From the NCBI GenBank assembly GCA_009996675.1, contig JAACZQ010000028.1:1-44515 (forward strand): DNA of 44,515 nucleotides, read 5' to 3'. Source of the stretch: Chitinophagaceae bacterium. Its GTDB lineage: Bacteria > Bacteroidota > Bacteroidia > Chitinophagales > Chitinophagaceae. Below are positions 15,254 through 23,575 of this stretch, one piece after another; position 1 is the first letter of the stretch; each line of letters begins with the position of its first letter. A program made the position numbers and the translations under genes. Below the pieces are notes generated by a model. The model saw nothing but the letters and a program-made list of their open reading frames with translations. It was not told the origin of the DNA and ran no database searches.

Positions 15254-15982
15254 TCAGAGTTTCCGGATGCGGATATTCCGGAACCAGGCTTCACCGCCAT
15301 GGTCCTGCAGTGCAATGCGACCGGAACGGGCAGCTCCATAGCCGGGTTCATCCTTCCATTTACCCGCGGCTTTATGGGCTTTCCACTCTTCGGTCCATAA
15401 TTCGTATTCAACCACTTTCTGATCATTCAGCCAGTGTTCTACATGGCCGTTATTAACGATAATACGGGTATGATTCCATTCACCCGCTGGTTTGGTGGCA
15501 TCACGCAAGGGGGCATTCATGGCATAATTGGCTCCGGTTTTCTGCCAGTTTTCCAGTTTACCGGGATAACCAGTATCGTCAATCAACTGATATTCAGGTC
15601 CGCTTTGATAAGCCCCCTTGTATGCTTCGGAAACCAGGTACATGATACCACTGTTGGCAGCTTTGGCAATTTTCCAGTCCAGCGACAATTCAAAATTATC
15701 ATATTCGGCATCCGTTACCAGATCGGCATGCGCTGTTACACCCGGCTGATTGCCCCGGCAATACAACATACCATCAACCACTGTCCAGGAATCTGCTTTT
15801 TGCTGCTGGTAGGTATGCCAGCCCTCCAGCGATTTGCCATTAAACAACTGCTTCCAGTCTCTGCGGCTATTCTGATAGGAACGGGCAATAGTGGTGAAGA
15901 TGGTCTTTTCCTTGGCAGCAGATCCTACAATCACTCCTCCGCTTACGATAAGACAGGCCTGTAAAAACATATGATTCGACAT
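15254..15982 (-). CDS. Exported DUF1080 protein (3-keto-disaccharide hydrolase-like fold)
   Basis: The 242-residue product begins with a hydrophobic export segment (MFLQACLIVSGGVIVGSAA), then a DUF1080/PF06439 concanavalin-like domain: RDWKQLFNGKSLEGWHTY, then NFELSLDWKIAKAANSGIMY, GPEYQLIDD and GRIALQDHGGEAWFRNIRIR. These are the usual blocks of the family, whose members bind or cleave glycosides, including 3-keto-disaccharides. Such proteins are abundant in Bacteroidota and Planctomycetota. Which sugar is used cannot be told, and no carbohydrate gene lies nearby. The start at 15982 gives the export segment; a TATCTTTC on the minus strand just upstream resembles a -7 element with one mismatch. 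Confidence 0.9.
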   Translation of the reverse strand: MSNHMFLQACLIVSGGVIVGSAAKEKTIFTTIARSYQNSRRDWKQLFNGKSLEGWHTYQQQKADSWTVVDGMLYCRGNQPGVTAHADLVTDAEYDNFELSLDWKIAKAANSGIMYLVSEAYKGAYQSGPEYQLIDDTGYPGKLENWQKTGANYAMNAPLRDATKPAGEWNHTRIIVNNGHVEHWLNDQKVVEYELWTEEWKAHKAAGKWKDEPGYGAARSGRIALQDHGGEAWFRNIRIRKL

Positions 15983-16086
15983 GGCGCAACAGTTGGTTTC
16001 GGAATCGAAAGATAGGATAAATATCTATTGTGATAGCTTAAGTCTTACCAGTTTACCGATACAGAAAGCCGTCCTGCCGATTGTTG

Positions 16087-16094
16087 TATCTTTG
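16087..16094 (+). promoter_or_regulatory. TAnnTTTG element immediately before ispH
   Basis: TATCTTTG matches the -7 consensus and leaves only four bases before the ATG at 16099. Transcription would start at or next to the start codon, giving a leaderless or almost leaderless message. Confidence 0.5.
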
Positions 16095-16098
16095 CCCC

Positions 16099-17316
16099 AT
16101 GAAGCAGTTTAATGTACCTACCGGTTACAGGAGCCCGCTGATCAGTACCATCAAACAGCAGCGGAAGGAACAGGATAAATTGAAAAAGGATTTTACCCCC
16201 ACCCTGCTGGACCTGGGCCCGTTACAAATTTACCTGGCCCGTCATTTTGGCTTCTGCTACGGTGTAGAGAATGCCATTGAAATAGCTTTCAGGACCATTG
16301 AAGAAAATCCCGGTAAGCGAATATTTCTGCTCAGTGAAATGATTCACAACCCACAGGTCAATGCCGACCTCCTGGCTTTGGGTGTACATTTTTTACAGGA
16401 TACGATGGGCAAACAGCTGATTTCATTTGATGAACTGGGGCCGGAAGACGTGGTTATTATCCCCGCATTTGGCACTACCCTGGAAATAGAAGCTTTGCTG
16501 AAAACCAAGGGCATTCCCGTAGAACGGTACAATACCACTTGTCCCTTCGTTGAGAAAGTATGGAACCGCAGTGAACAGATCGCCCGCAAAGGATATAGCA
16601 TCATTGTACACGGTAAACCCAAACACGAGGAAACCCGGGCCACTTTCTCCCATGCATCCAACCATACGCCTACTATAGTGGTAAATGATATGGCAGAAAC
16701 GGTTGAACTGGCCCGTTTTATTACCGGAGAAAAGCCCGCGGCCGAATTTTACCACACATTCCATGGCAGGTACTCCGAAGGATTTGATATTGAACGCGAT
16801 CTGGCCCGCATTGGTGTGGTAAACCAGACCACTCAACTGGCCAGTGATACGCAGGCCATAGCCGATTACCTGCGCAGTGTTTATATCAGACACTACCAGC
16901 TCACTGCCGAAACCATTGCAGAACGTTTTGCCGATACGCGCGATACGCTGTGTTATGCAACCAATGATAACCAGACAGCAGTAACAGGCATGCTGGAAAC
17001 CGATGCCGATCTGGCCATTGTGATCGGAGGCTATAATAGCAGCAATTCCTCTCACCTGGTTGAACTCTGCGAACACCGTTTACCCACTTATTTTATCGAC
17101 GCACCGGATAAGTTGCTGAGTCAACATGCCATTATACACCGCAACTGGCATACCAAAGAACAATCAACCATTGAAGGCTATCTCCCGGACCAATCACCCC
17201 TGCGCATTCTCATGACCAGTGGCGCCAGTTGTCCGGATGCCATTGTAGAAGCCGTCATACGCCGGCTGGCATCTTTTTATGGCGTGGAAGAAAAACTGAA
17301 TCAATACATCGATTAA
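16099..17316 (+). CDS. ispH: IspH, 4-hydroxy-3-methylbut-2-enyl diphosphate reductase (long, plant/cyanobacterial type)
   Basis: IspH makes isopentenyl and dimethylallyl diphosphate in the last MEP-pathway step, using a 4Fe-4S cluster. The three cluster cysteines are Cys53 (HFGFCYGVENAIE), Cys148 (YNTTCPFVEKVW) and Cys378 (TSGASCPDAIVE). HGKPKHEETRAT, VNQTTQLASDTQ and GGYNSSNSSHLVELCE are further family motifs. At 405 residues it is the long form known from plants, cyanobacteria and many Bacteroidota rather than the roughly 310-residue E. coli type. The ATG at 16099 is preferred over an in-frame TTG at 16081. The gdx-like gene follows after 9 bases. Confidence 0.95.
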   Translation: MKQFNVPTGYRSPLISTIKQQRKEQDKLKKDFTPTLLDLGPLQIYLARHFGFCYGVENAIEIAFRTIEENPGKRIFLLSEMIHNPQVNADLLALGVHFLQDTMGKQLISFDELGPEDVVIIPAFGTTLEIEALLKTKGIPVERYNTTCPFVEKVWNRSEQIARKGYSIIVHGKPKHEETRATFSHASNHTPTIVVNDMAETVELARFITGEKPAAEFYHTFHGRYSEGFDIERDLARIGVVNQTTQLASDTQAIADYLRSVYIRHYQLTAETIAERFADTRDTLCYATNDNQTAVTGMLETDADLAIVIGGYNSSNSSHLVELCEHRLPTYFIDAPDKLLSQHAIIHRNWHTKEQSTIEGYLPDQSPLRILMTSGASCPDAIVEAVIRRLASFYGVEEKLNQYID

Positions 17317-17325
17317 ACCCCTACC

Positions 17326-17655
17326 ATGCATTGGTTAATACTCATCATAGCCGGATTATTTGAAGTTGCTTTTGCTGCCTGCCTGGGAAAAGCCAGGCTG
17401 AGTAACGGCATGATAGCCTGGGCATGGTATGCCGGATTCCTGGTATGCCTGACCATTAGTATGTTATTACTCATAAAAGCCACGCAAACCCTGCCCATTG
17501 GTACTGCTTATGCGGTATGGACAGGTATTGGTGCCGTGGGAACGGTACTGGTGGGGATTCTTTTCTTCAAGGAACCGGCAGATACCTGGCGTTTATTCTT
17601 CCTGTTCACGTTGATCGGTTCCATTATCGGACTGAAAGTGGTGAGTGCTCATTAA
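17326..17655 (+). CDS. gdx: SMR-family exporter of Gdx/SugE type
   Basis: The 109-residue protein has four membrane helices and works as an antiparallel dimer. Glu13 in helix 1 (IIAGLFEVAFA) is the proton/substrate-coupling residue. The TLPIGTAYAVWTGIGAVGT block is the mark of the Gdx (guanidinium/proton antiporter, formerly SugE) branch, as distinct from EmrE-type drug pumps. GLKV at the end is also typical. Unlike many gdx genes it has no room for a guanidine riboswitch: it starts 9 bases after ispH and seems to be its operon partner. Guanidinium as substrate is inferred from the subfamily motif. Confidence 0.88.
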   Translation: MHWLILIIAGLFEVAFAACLGKARLSNGMIAWAWYAGFLVCLTISMLLLIKATQTLPIGTAYAVWTGIGAVGTVLVGILFFKEPADTWRLFFLFTLIGSIIGLKVVSAH

Positions 17656-17687
17656 ACTTTTCTTTATAAAATCTTTATGTCGTGTCT

Positions 17688-17729
17688 GCCTTATTTGATA
17701 CCAGCCTGATATAAGGCTTTCTATCTTTG
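17688..17729 (+). promoter_or_regulatory. Promoter and inverted repeat ahead of the kdpDE-like/kup operon
   Basis: TATCTTTG (17722-17729) matches the -7 consensus 18 bases before the kinase ATG at 17748. Just upstream, GCCTTAT (17688-17694) and ATAAGGC (17711-17717) form an inverted repeat with a 16-base spacer. That position suits a response-regulator or repressor site. A TTTG at 17694-17697 lies inside it, with a longer than usual 24-base spacing. Confidence 0.5.
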
Positions 17730-17747
17730 TAGTACCAAAGCAGTCCG

Positions 17748-18830
17748 ATGGATAGTCAAACAGTTTACAGGCGAAATAGCAGATGGCAGTACCTTATTGC
17801 CATATCACTGGTATTGCTTGTTTCGGGCATATCCTATCCCTTTGCCCAGTGGATGGGATACAAAGTAGTGGCATTACTTTTACTGGCAACGGTATCTGTA
17901 ACAGCAGTGCTGTTTGATATTATTCCCGTAATCATAGCTGCACTACTAAGCGCATTGATCTGGGATTACTTTTTCATCCCGCCTTATTTTACATTCCAGA
18001 TCGGGTCAGTAGACGATATGATCCTGCTGGTTATGTATTTCCTGATTGCACTCATCAATGCCATTCTTTCGCACCGCATCCGGAAAATGGAAAGAATTGC
18101 CCTGGAAAAAGAGGAAAAAGCACATACGGTTGCCTTATACAATACGCTGCTCAATTCACTCTCACACGAATTAAGAACACCTATTGCTACCATCATTGCT
18201 GCAACAGACAATCTGCAAAGCAATCAGATACACCTGTCACCGGAACAAACCAACCAGCTGGTGGGAGAAATCGGTATTGCTGCGCTGCGGTTGAATCACC
18301 AGGTAGATAACCTCTTGAATATGTCGCGACTGGAAGCAGGATATATTCAACCCAGAAAAGATTGGTGTGACCTGGCTGAAATCATTCATGGGTTAGTAGG
18401 TCATATGGAAGCCGAAGGCATAGAGCAACATATACATATCCATATCAACCCTGATACGCCATTATTTAAAACAGACAGAGGGTTACTGGAACAAGTGCTG
18501 CATAATTTATTATCCAACGCAGTATCATATACGCCCCCTGGCACACGGATCGATATTTTAGGTACCTGCATCGCGGATATCATTACCATTACGGTTTCGG
18601 ATGAAGGGCCGGGTTTTCCGGATACGGAGAAAGAAGCCGTATTTAATAAATTTTATCGCCTGTCCAACAGTAAACCCGGTGGAACCGGACTGGGTCTGTC
18701 CATTGCCAGGGGGCTTACTCAATCATTAGGCGGGTCTATTGAATTGAGTAATAATCATCCACAGGGTGCCGTATTTACCATTCGTATACCTGCCGAAATA
18801 TCTTATCTCCAAAATGTGAAGCATGAGTAA
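17748..18830 (+). CDS. Short KdpD-like sensor histidine kinase (DUF4118 membrane domain plus kinase core)
   Basis: The 360-residue product corresponds to the C-terminal half of KdpD. Four membrane helices lie within about residues 15-108, with the DUF4118 signature IWDYFFIPPYFTFQ between helices 3 and 4. The HisKA domain has H140 in SLSHELRTPIATII. The ATPase domain shows NLLSNAVSYTPPG, DEGPGFPD and GGTGLGLSIARG. It lacks the N-terminal KdpD nucleotide-binding and USP domains and the GAF domain of the roughly 890-residue E. coli KdpD. Without them, potassium or turgor sensing would have to use the membrane part. It overlaps the regulator gene by 8 bases and leads a cluster with kup. Confidence 0.9.
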   Translation: MDSQTVYRRNSRWQYLIAISLVLLVSGISYPFAQWMGYKVVALLLLATVSVTAVLFDIIPVIIAALLSALIWDYFFIPPYFTFQIGSVDDMILLVMYFLIALINAILSHRIRKMERIALEKEEKAHTVALYNTLLNSLSHELRTPIATIIAATDNLQSNQIHLSPEQTNQLVGEIGIAALRLNHQVDNLLNMSRLEAGYIQPRKDWCDLAEIIHGLVGHMEAEGIEQHIHIHINPDTPLFKTDRGLLEQVLHNLLSNAVSYTPPGTRIDILGTCIADIITITVSDEGPGFPDTEKEAVFNKFYRLSNSKPGGTGLGLSIARGLTQSLGGSIELSNNHPQGAVFTIRIPAEISYLQNVKHE

Positions 18831-19512
18831 CAGGCCTGCGATACTGATTATAGATGACGAGCCGCAAATGCGTAAACTGCTTGACATTACGCTACAGAGT
18901 CATGATTACCAGGTTTTACAGGCTGCAACAGGAAAACAAGGTATTACCATGGCTGCCTTGCATCCGCCGGAAGCGATATTACTAGACCTGGGTTTACCGG
19001 ACATCAATGGTCACCAGGTACTCAAAGAGCTAAGAGAATGGTATAGTAACCCTATCCTGATTTTATCGGTTCAGAACAGCGAGGATGATATCATTCATGC
19101 GCTTGATAATGGAGCCAACGACTATCTCACCAAACCTTTTCGCACCGGGGAATTGCTGGCCCGGTTAAGATCAGCACTGAGAAGTCGCCTGCTGGATCAG
19201 CAGACACCATTGGTGCAGATGGGGCAACTGAAAATTGACCTGGAATCAAGAACAGTAAGCAATGAACTCGGGTTAATAAAATTTACTGCCACAGAATTTA
19301 ACCTATTGGCCTTACTGGCACGAAACCGTGGTAAAGTGCTTACGCATCAATATTTATTAAGAGAAATCTGGGGTCCAGGCTATATTCATCAATCACAATA
19401 CTTACGGGTATTCATTGCACAGATCCGGAAAAAAACAGAAAAAGATCCTAATCGCCCAACTTATATCATCACAGAATCGGGTATTGGTTATCGATTGACC
19501 GACCCCGACTAA
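18823..19512 (+). CDS. kdpE: KdpE-like OmpR-family response regulator
   Basis: The 229-residue regulator has a receiver domain with the acidic pair D11/D12 (IIDDEPQMRKLL), phosphoacceptor D55 (ILLDLGLPDINGHQVL) and K104 (DYLTKPFRTGELLARLR). A winged-helix OmpR-type DNA-binding domain covers about 130-229, with KFTATEFNLLALLARNRGKV, REIWGPGY and IITESGIGYRL. The ALDNGANDYLTKPF and WGPGY blocks are KdpE-like. It pairs with the overlapping short KdpD-like kinase and lies 26 bases upstream of kup, so its likely target is this cluster itself, perhaps through the inverted repeat at 17688-17717. Confidence 0.9.
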   Translation: MSNRPAILIIDDEPQMRKLLDITLQSHDYQVLQAATGKQGITMAALHPPEAILLDLGLPDINGHQVLKELREWYSNPILILSVQNSEDDIIHALDNGANDYLTKPFRTGELLARLRSALRSRLLDQQTPLVQMGQLKIDLESRTVSNELGLIKFTATEFNLLALLARNRGKVLTHQYLLREIWGPGYIHQSQYLRVFIAQIRKKTEKDPNRPTYIITESGIGYRLTDPD

Positions 19513-19538
19513 TTCAAACACACATATAAAATTGCAAG

Positions 19539-21512
19539 ATGGAATCAAAGCAACCCGCTTTGAACAGGGTAACTATTGCCTCTGTTCTGGTAGCCATGGG
19601 TATTATTTATGGGGATATTGGTACCAGTCCCCTCTATGTAATAAAAGCCATTGCAGGAGATCGCATCATTACACCCACGCTTATTTATGGCGGTGTTTCC
19701 TGCATTTTCTGGACCCTGTGTATTCAAACAACAGTAAAATATATCTGGCTTACGCTTAAGGCCGACAATGATGGAGAGGGTGGCATATTCTCGTTATACG
19801 CATTAGTAAAACGCTATGGCAAATACCTCGTCATTCCCACGATCCTGGGAGCCACTACCCTGCTTGCAGATGGTATTATAACCCCGCCCATTTCAGTAGC
19901 ATCGGCTGTGGAAGGTTTAAACGGGGTAAACGGACTGGAAACAATCATTGTACCGGGAAATACACTTACCATAGGTATTGTCATTGGGATTCTTTCTTTG
20001 CTTTTCTTTTTCCAGCGTTTCGGTACCCAGGTAATAGGTAGAACTTTCGGACCGGTTATGCTGCTTTGGTTCAGCATGATTGCCATACTGGGCATATATG
20101 CCATTACAAAATATCCGGAAGTGTTACAAGCAGTGAATCCTATATATGCCTGGGAGCTGCTGAGGAATTATCCGGAAGGCTTTTGGTTGCTCGGTGCAGT
20201 ATTTCTCTGTACTACCGGTGCAGAAGCATTGTATTCCGATTTGGGACATTGCGGTATTAAAAATATTCGAATCAGTTGGGGTCTGGTCAAACTGGCCCTG
20301 CTCTGTTCCTATTTTGGTCAGGCGGCATGGATTATGCAGGAAGCCGGCAATGTATTAGGAAACAGGAATCCATTTTTTGAACTAATGCCCCAATGGCTGC
20401 TGCTTCCCGGTATAGCAATAGCTACTGCTGCAACAATTATTGCCTCTCAGGCATTGATCAGTGGTTCTTATACATTGATTAGTGAAGCCATGAACCTTAA
20501 CTTCTGGCCCCGCGTGGCGCTCAGGCAGCCCAGCGACATAAAAGGACAGATATATATTCCCAGTGTAAACCTGATTCTTTGGTTTGGTTGCATCCTCATG
20601 GTACTGTATTTCAGAAGCTCTACGCATATGGAAGCGGCCTACGGATTCTCCATTACCATTGCCATGATGATGACCACATTCCTGCTGGCACATTATCTGT
20701 ATTTCCGCCGTAAATGGCATCTCTTGTCCGTCATTATGCTGATTACATTTTTTGGCATCACCGAATCAGCTTTTTTCATTGCCAATGTAGCCAAGATCCG
20801 GGAAAGATGGATGTTCCTGTTCTTTGAACTGTTCATTTTCATGACGATGTATACCTGGTATTATGCACGCAAGCTTAACAACAGGCTGGTAAGGTTTGCA
20901 GATATAGGCAAATACATCCCGCTTTTAGAACGCCTGGCAGTTGATGCATCAGTGCCCAAACTGGCAACCCATCTTGTTTACCTCACCAAGGCTAATAGCC
21001 GCACTCAGATAGAGGAAAAAATCATCCGCTCGATTTTCGCCACGCAACCCAAAAGAGCTGATGTTTACTGGCTCCTGCATATCAACAGAACAGAAGACCC
21101 ATATACGATGTCGTATGACGTGACAGAACTTTCAGAAAATCGTCTCTTTAAAATTACGATTCATGTTGGCTTTCGTGTACAGCCCAGAACCGAGTTATAT
21201 TTTAAAAGGATCGTACAACAGATGATCGAAGAAAAAGAATTGCTGATGACATCGAATGAACTGGATAATCCATACAATAGCTCTCCCGATTTTAAATTTG
21301 TAGTCATTGAAAAATTCCTATCGGCAGAAAATGAATTCCGATTATCGGAAAGCCTCCTGCTCAATGCCTACTTCAAACTCAAACACTTGAGTCTGAGTGA
21401 TACCAAAGCTTTTGGGCTTGACAAAAGTGATGTAATACTGGAATACATTCCACTCGTTTACCAGCCTGCCCCAGCTATCCCCTTATTCCGTATCCAAACA
21501 AAAGAAATATGA
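19539..21512 (+). CDS. kup: Kup, potassium uptake permease
   Basis: Kup/HAK/KT transporters import K+ together with protons. The 657-residue product starts with ASVLVAMGIIYGDIGTSPLYVIKAI, the canonical Kup signature. DNDGEGGIFSLYALVK and LLADGIITPPISVASAVEGL follow in the first helices. About 12 hydrophobic helices extend to residue 450, and the cytoplasmic tail of about 200 residues is typical. Its stop overlaps the ATG of the porin gene (ATGA at 21509-21512). It sits where kdpFABC might be expected beside kdpDE-type regulators, and no kdpFABC subunit gene occurs anywhere in the window. Confidence 0.95.
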   Translation: MESKQPALNRVTIASVLVAMGIIYGDIGTSPLYVIKAIAGDRIITPTLIYGGVSCIFWTLCIQTTVKYIWLTLKADNDGEGGIFSLYALVKRYGKYLVIPTILGATTLLADGIITPPISVASAVEGLNGVNGLETIIVPGNTLTIGIVIGILSLLFFFQRFGTQVIGRTFGPVMLLWFSMIAILGIYAITKYPEVLQAVNPIYAWELLRNYPEGFWLLGAVFLCTTGAEALYSDLGHCGIKNIRISWGLVKLALLCSYFGQAAWIMQEAGNVLGNRNPFFELMPQWLLLPGIAIATAATIIASQALISGSYTLISEAMNLNFWPRVALRQPSDIKGQIYIPSVNLILWFGCILMVLYFRSSTHMEAAYGFSITIAMMMTTFLLAHYLYFRRKWHLLSVIMLITFFGITESAFFIANVAKIRERWMFLFFELFIFMTMYTWYYARKLNNRLVRFADIGKYIPLLERLAVDASVPKLATHLVYLTKANSRTQIEEKIIRSIFATQPKRADVYWLLHINRTEDPYTMSYDVTELSENRLFKITIHVGFRVQPRTELYFKRIVQQMIEEKELLMTSNELDNPYNSSPDFKFVVIEKFLSAENEFRLSESLLLNAYFKLKHLSLSDTKAFGLDKSDVILEYIPLVYQPAPAIPLFRIQTKEI

Positions 21513-22810
21513 AAATCTCTCTATTATTCTTATTCGTTTTAGCACTGTATTGTTGTCATGCACAGGACTCATCTAAGCAAAAAAAACCCTTTGATGGGAT
21601 GGACTTGCGATGGATCAACGGACAAAACAGGCAATCGAACTTTCCTTTAACCTGGAAAGACAAAAATGGTCAGACGCTGCTTACGGGTGTGGCGTATCTG
21701 GATTGTTATTTCAACTATAATACCAATAATCCTTTAGACAATACACATACCATTTCGTCTACCATTGGCCGGCATAAAGAATTTACCCTTAACCTTGCCA
21801 GCCTGGGTATTGAAACCAATTATAAAAATATCATTGGCCGTTTATGGCTTCAAACCGGGCAGATGGGCTCGATCATACAGGATCAGGATGCCACGGTGAG
21901 TCGCGGACGCAACACGAGCATCAGTAATCTCAAATACATCAGGGAAGCTGCCGCCGGGTATCATTTTAATAAGTGGTATGGACTAAACATTGAGATGGGA
22001 ATTTTCATGAGTTATATCGGCCTTGAAAGTTATATCACACAGGAAAACTGGAATTACCAGCGATCAATGGTTTGTGATTTTACGCCCTTTTATTTTTCAG
22101 GAGCCAGGATACAGGCATTCCCATCAAAGCAATTCAAAACTGAATTGTGGTTACTCAATGGCTGGCAATCTTATAACAGCTGGAATAATAGTTTGGGTAT
22201 TGGCAATTCGAACTATTACCGACCGAATGAGAACATACAACTTGTTGCTAATTTTTATATTGGCAAAGACAGCCGGGAAAATATTACCCGCTTTCACCAC
22301 GACAACAGTATTGTAGCAAGGTATCAAAATAAACCTTCGGCGAAAGGTATTTCACAGGCCGCTTTCAGTATTAATACACATTACGGATTCCAGTATGGTA
22401 ATGGAATTCACAAAGGAGAGCAGTACATGACAGGTTTTTCGATTGCCAACAGAATATGGATGCATCAAAACAATAAAGCCTTGACATTCCGGGCTGATTA
22501 TATCCGTAATCCAGGTTTATACCTTGCATTCAGCCCGTCACCAGTAACGCCCAATGCTTTTACGGAAGCCATCGCACAAGGGAGAAAATTGGATATCTGG
22601 CAACTCACCGCTACCTATGATCTTATGCCAAATGATCATGTTACGTTTCGTTTTGAGTATGGTTACCGGTCAAGTTCAATACCATATTTTGCAGGCAATC
22701 GTGGTACCACTTCACCCGATGGATGGTTGGGTACTCCCGTTGGTAACTGGCAACCCGATTTGCAAACAAAAGATGGCAGGTTCACTGTAGCCATAAACTT
22801 TCGCTTATAA
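21509..22810 (+). CDS. Outer-membrane porin (putative beta-barrel porin-2/OmpL-like)
   Basis: The 433-residue product has a signal peptide (MKISLLFLFVLALYCCHAQ) and a long run of alternating aromatic/hydrophobic strands ending DGRFTVAINFRL, with a terminal aromatic-x-Leu suited to outer-membrane assembly. Stretches such as SGARIQAFPSKQFKTELWLL and NGWQSYNSWNNSLGIG resemble the BBP2 (PF07642-like) porins that often accompany kdp clusters in Bacteroidota. The 4-base overlap with kup suggests translational coupling. The two could give K+ a path across both membranes. The assignment to BBP2 is from pattern and context; the transported ion is inference. Confidence 0.8.
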   Translation: MKISLLFLFVLALYCCHAQDSSKQKKPFDGMDLRWINGQNRQSNFPLTWKDKNGQTLLTGVAYLDCYFNYNTNNPLDNTHTISSTIGRHKEFTLNLASLGIETNYKNIIGRLWLQTGQMGSIIQDQDATVSRGRNTSISNLKYIREAAAGYHFNKWYGLNIEMGIFMSYIGLESYITQENWNYQRSMVCDFTPFYFSGARIQAFPSKQFKTELWLLNGWQSYNSWNNSLGIGNSNYYRPNENIQLVANFYIGKDSRENITRFHHDNSIVARYQNKPSAKGISQAAFSINTHYGFQYGNGIHKGEQYMTGFSIANRIWMHQNNKALTFRADYIRNPGLYLAFSPSPVTPNAFTEAIAQGRKLDIWQLTATYDLMPNDHVTFRFEYGYRSSSIPYFAGNRGTTSPDGWLGTPVGNWQPDLQTKDGRFTVAINFRL

Positions 22811-22880
22811 TTTCTTTAAATTAAAGCAGTTTTAAGTTGCCCGGCATATTCCTTTGTGTATATTTATATACAACCATGTT

Positions 22881-23522
22881 ATGAGCAATACCCATAAACC
22901 CGCATTAAAAGCCTGGTATATCATTGGATCCATTATTTCTTCATTTGCAGTAGGACTCCAATTCTGGGTAACTTTTGGTATAACAAAAACGGGAACAGCC
23001 ACTACCATCATCAATCTGCTGAGCTATTTCACCATACTTACCAATATCCTGGTTTCCCTGTATAGTCTGGTATTATGGCTTAGGCCGTACAGCAGATTGG
23101 GCAGATTTTTCAGTAAGGCTTCTACCAGTACAGCAATACTGGTATATATATTGGTGGTGGGTATCGTTTATAACCTGGCCCTGCGGCATATATGGTCTCC
23201 ACAGGGTTGGGCCAGATTGGCCGATGAATTGTTACACAGCGTTATCCCATTGGGCTTTTTGTTGTATTGGTTTATGGCACTCCCCAAAACCAGGTTGTCC
23301 TATTACAATGCAATCCCCTGGTTAATCTATCCAGGGTTATATATCATTTATACTTTTATCCGTGGCGTTTGGATGGGCACTTATCCCTATCCCTTTATTG
23401 ATGTTCATCTGTTGGGCTACCCCACTGTTTTGAAGAATTGTGCCGTTATTGCACTGTCTTTTTACGCGCTTTCGCTGCTTTTCATCGCAACAGGCAATAA
23501 ACTAACAAACAAAACTGCATAA
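22881..23522 (+). CDS. Pr6Pr-family integral membrane protein
   Basis: The 213-residue protein has six hydrophobic helices. ISYFTILTNI-like (LLSYFTILTNILVSLYSLVLW), HIWSPQG--LADELLHSVIPLGFLLYW and a GTYPYPFIDVHLLGYPTV loop between helices 5 and 6 are the marks of the bacterial Pr6Pr (FAR-17a/AIG1-like) membrane proteins. Their biochemical role is not established. The ATG at 22881 (MSNTHKPALKAWY) is preferred over an upstream TTG at 22854. It lies 70 bases after the porin gene, so membership of the potassium operon is possible but not shown. Confidence 0.82.
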   Translation: MSNTHKPALKAWYIIGSIISSFAVGLQFWVTFGITKTGTATTIINLLSYFTILTNILVSLYSLVLWLRPYSRLGRFFSKASTSTAILVYILVVGIVYNLALRHIWSPQGWARLADELLHSVIPLGFLLYWFMALPKTRLSYYNAIPWLIYPGLYIIYTFIRGVWMGTYPYPFIDVHLLGYPTVLKNCAVIALSFYALSLLFIATGNKLTNKTA

Positions 23523-23575
23523 ATACGCAGTCCTGACTTATCTTAGGAGTCTTAACCAATTCAACCGTTACTCCT

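Noticed and set aside
16423..17076. 217-codon open frame opposite ispH
   Set aside because: A shadow of ispH, which carries all three cluster cysteines in the other strand.
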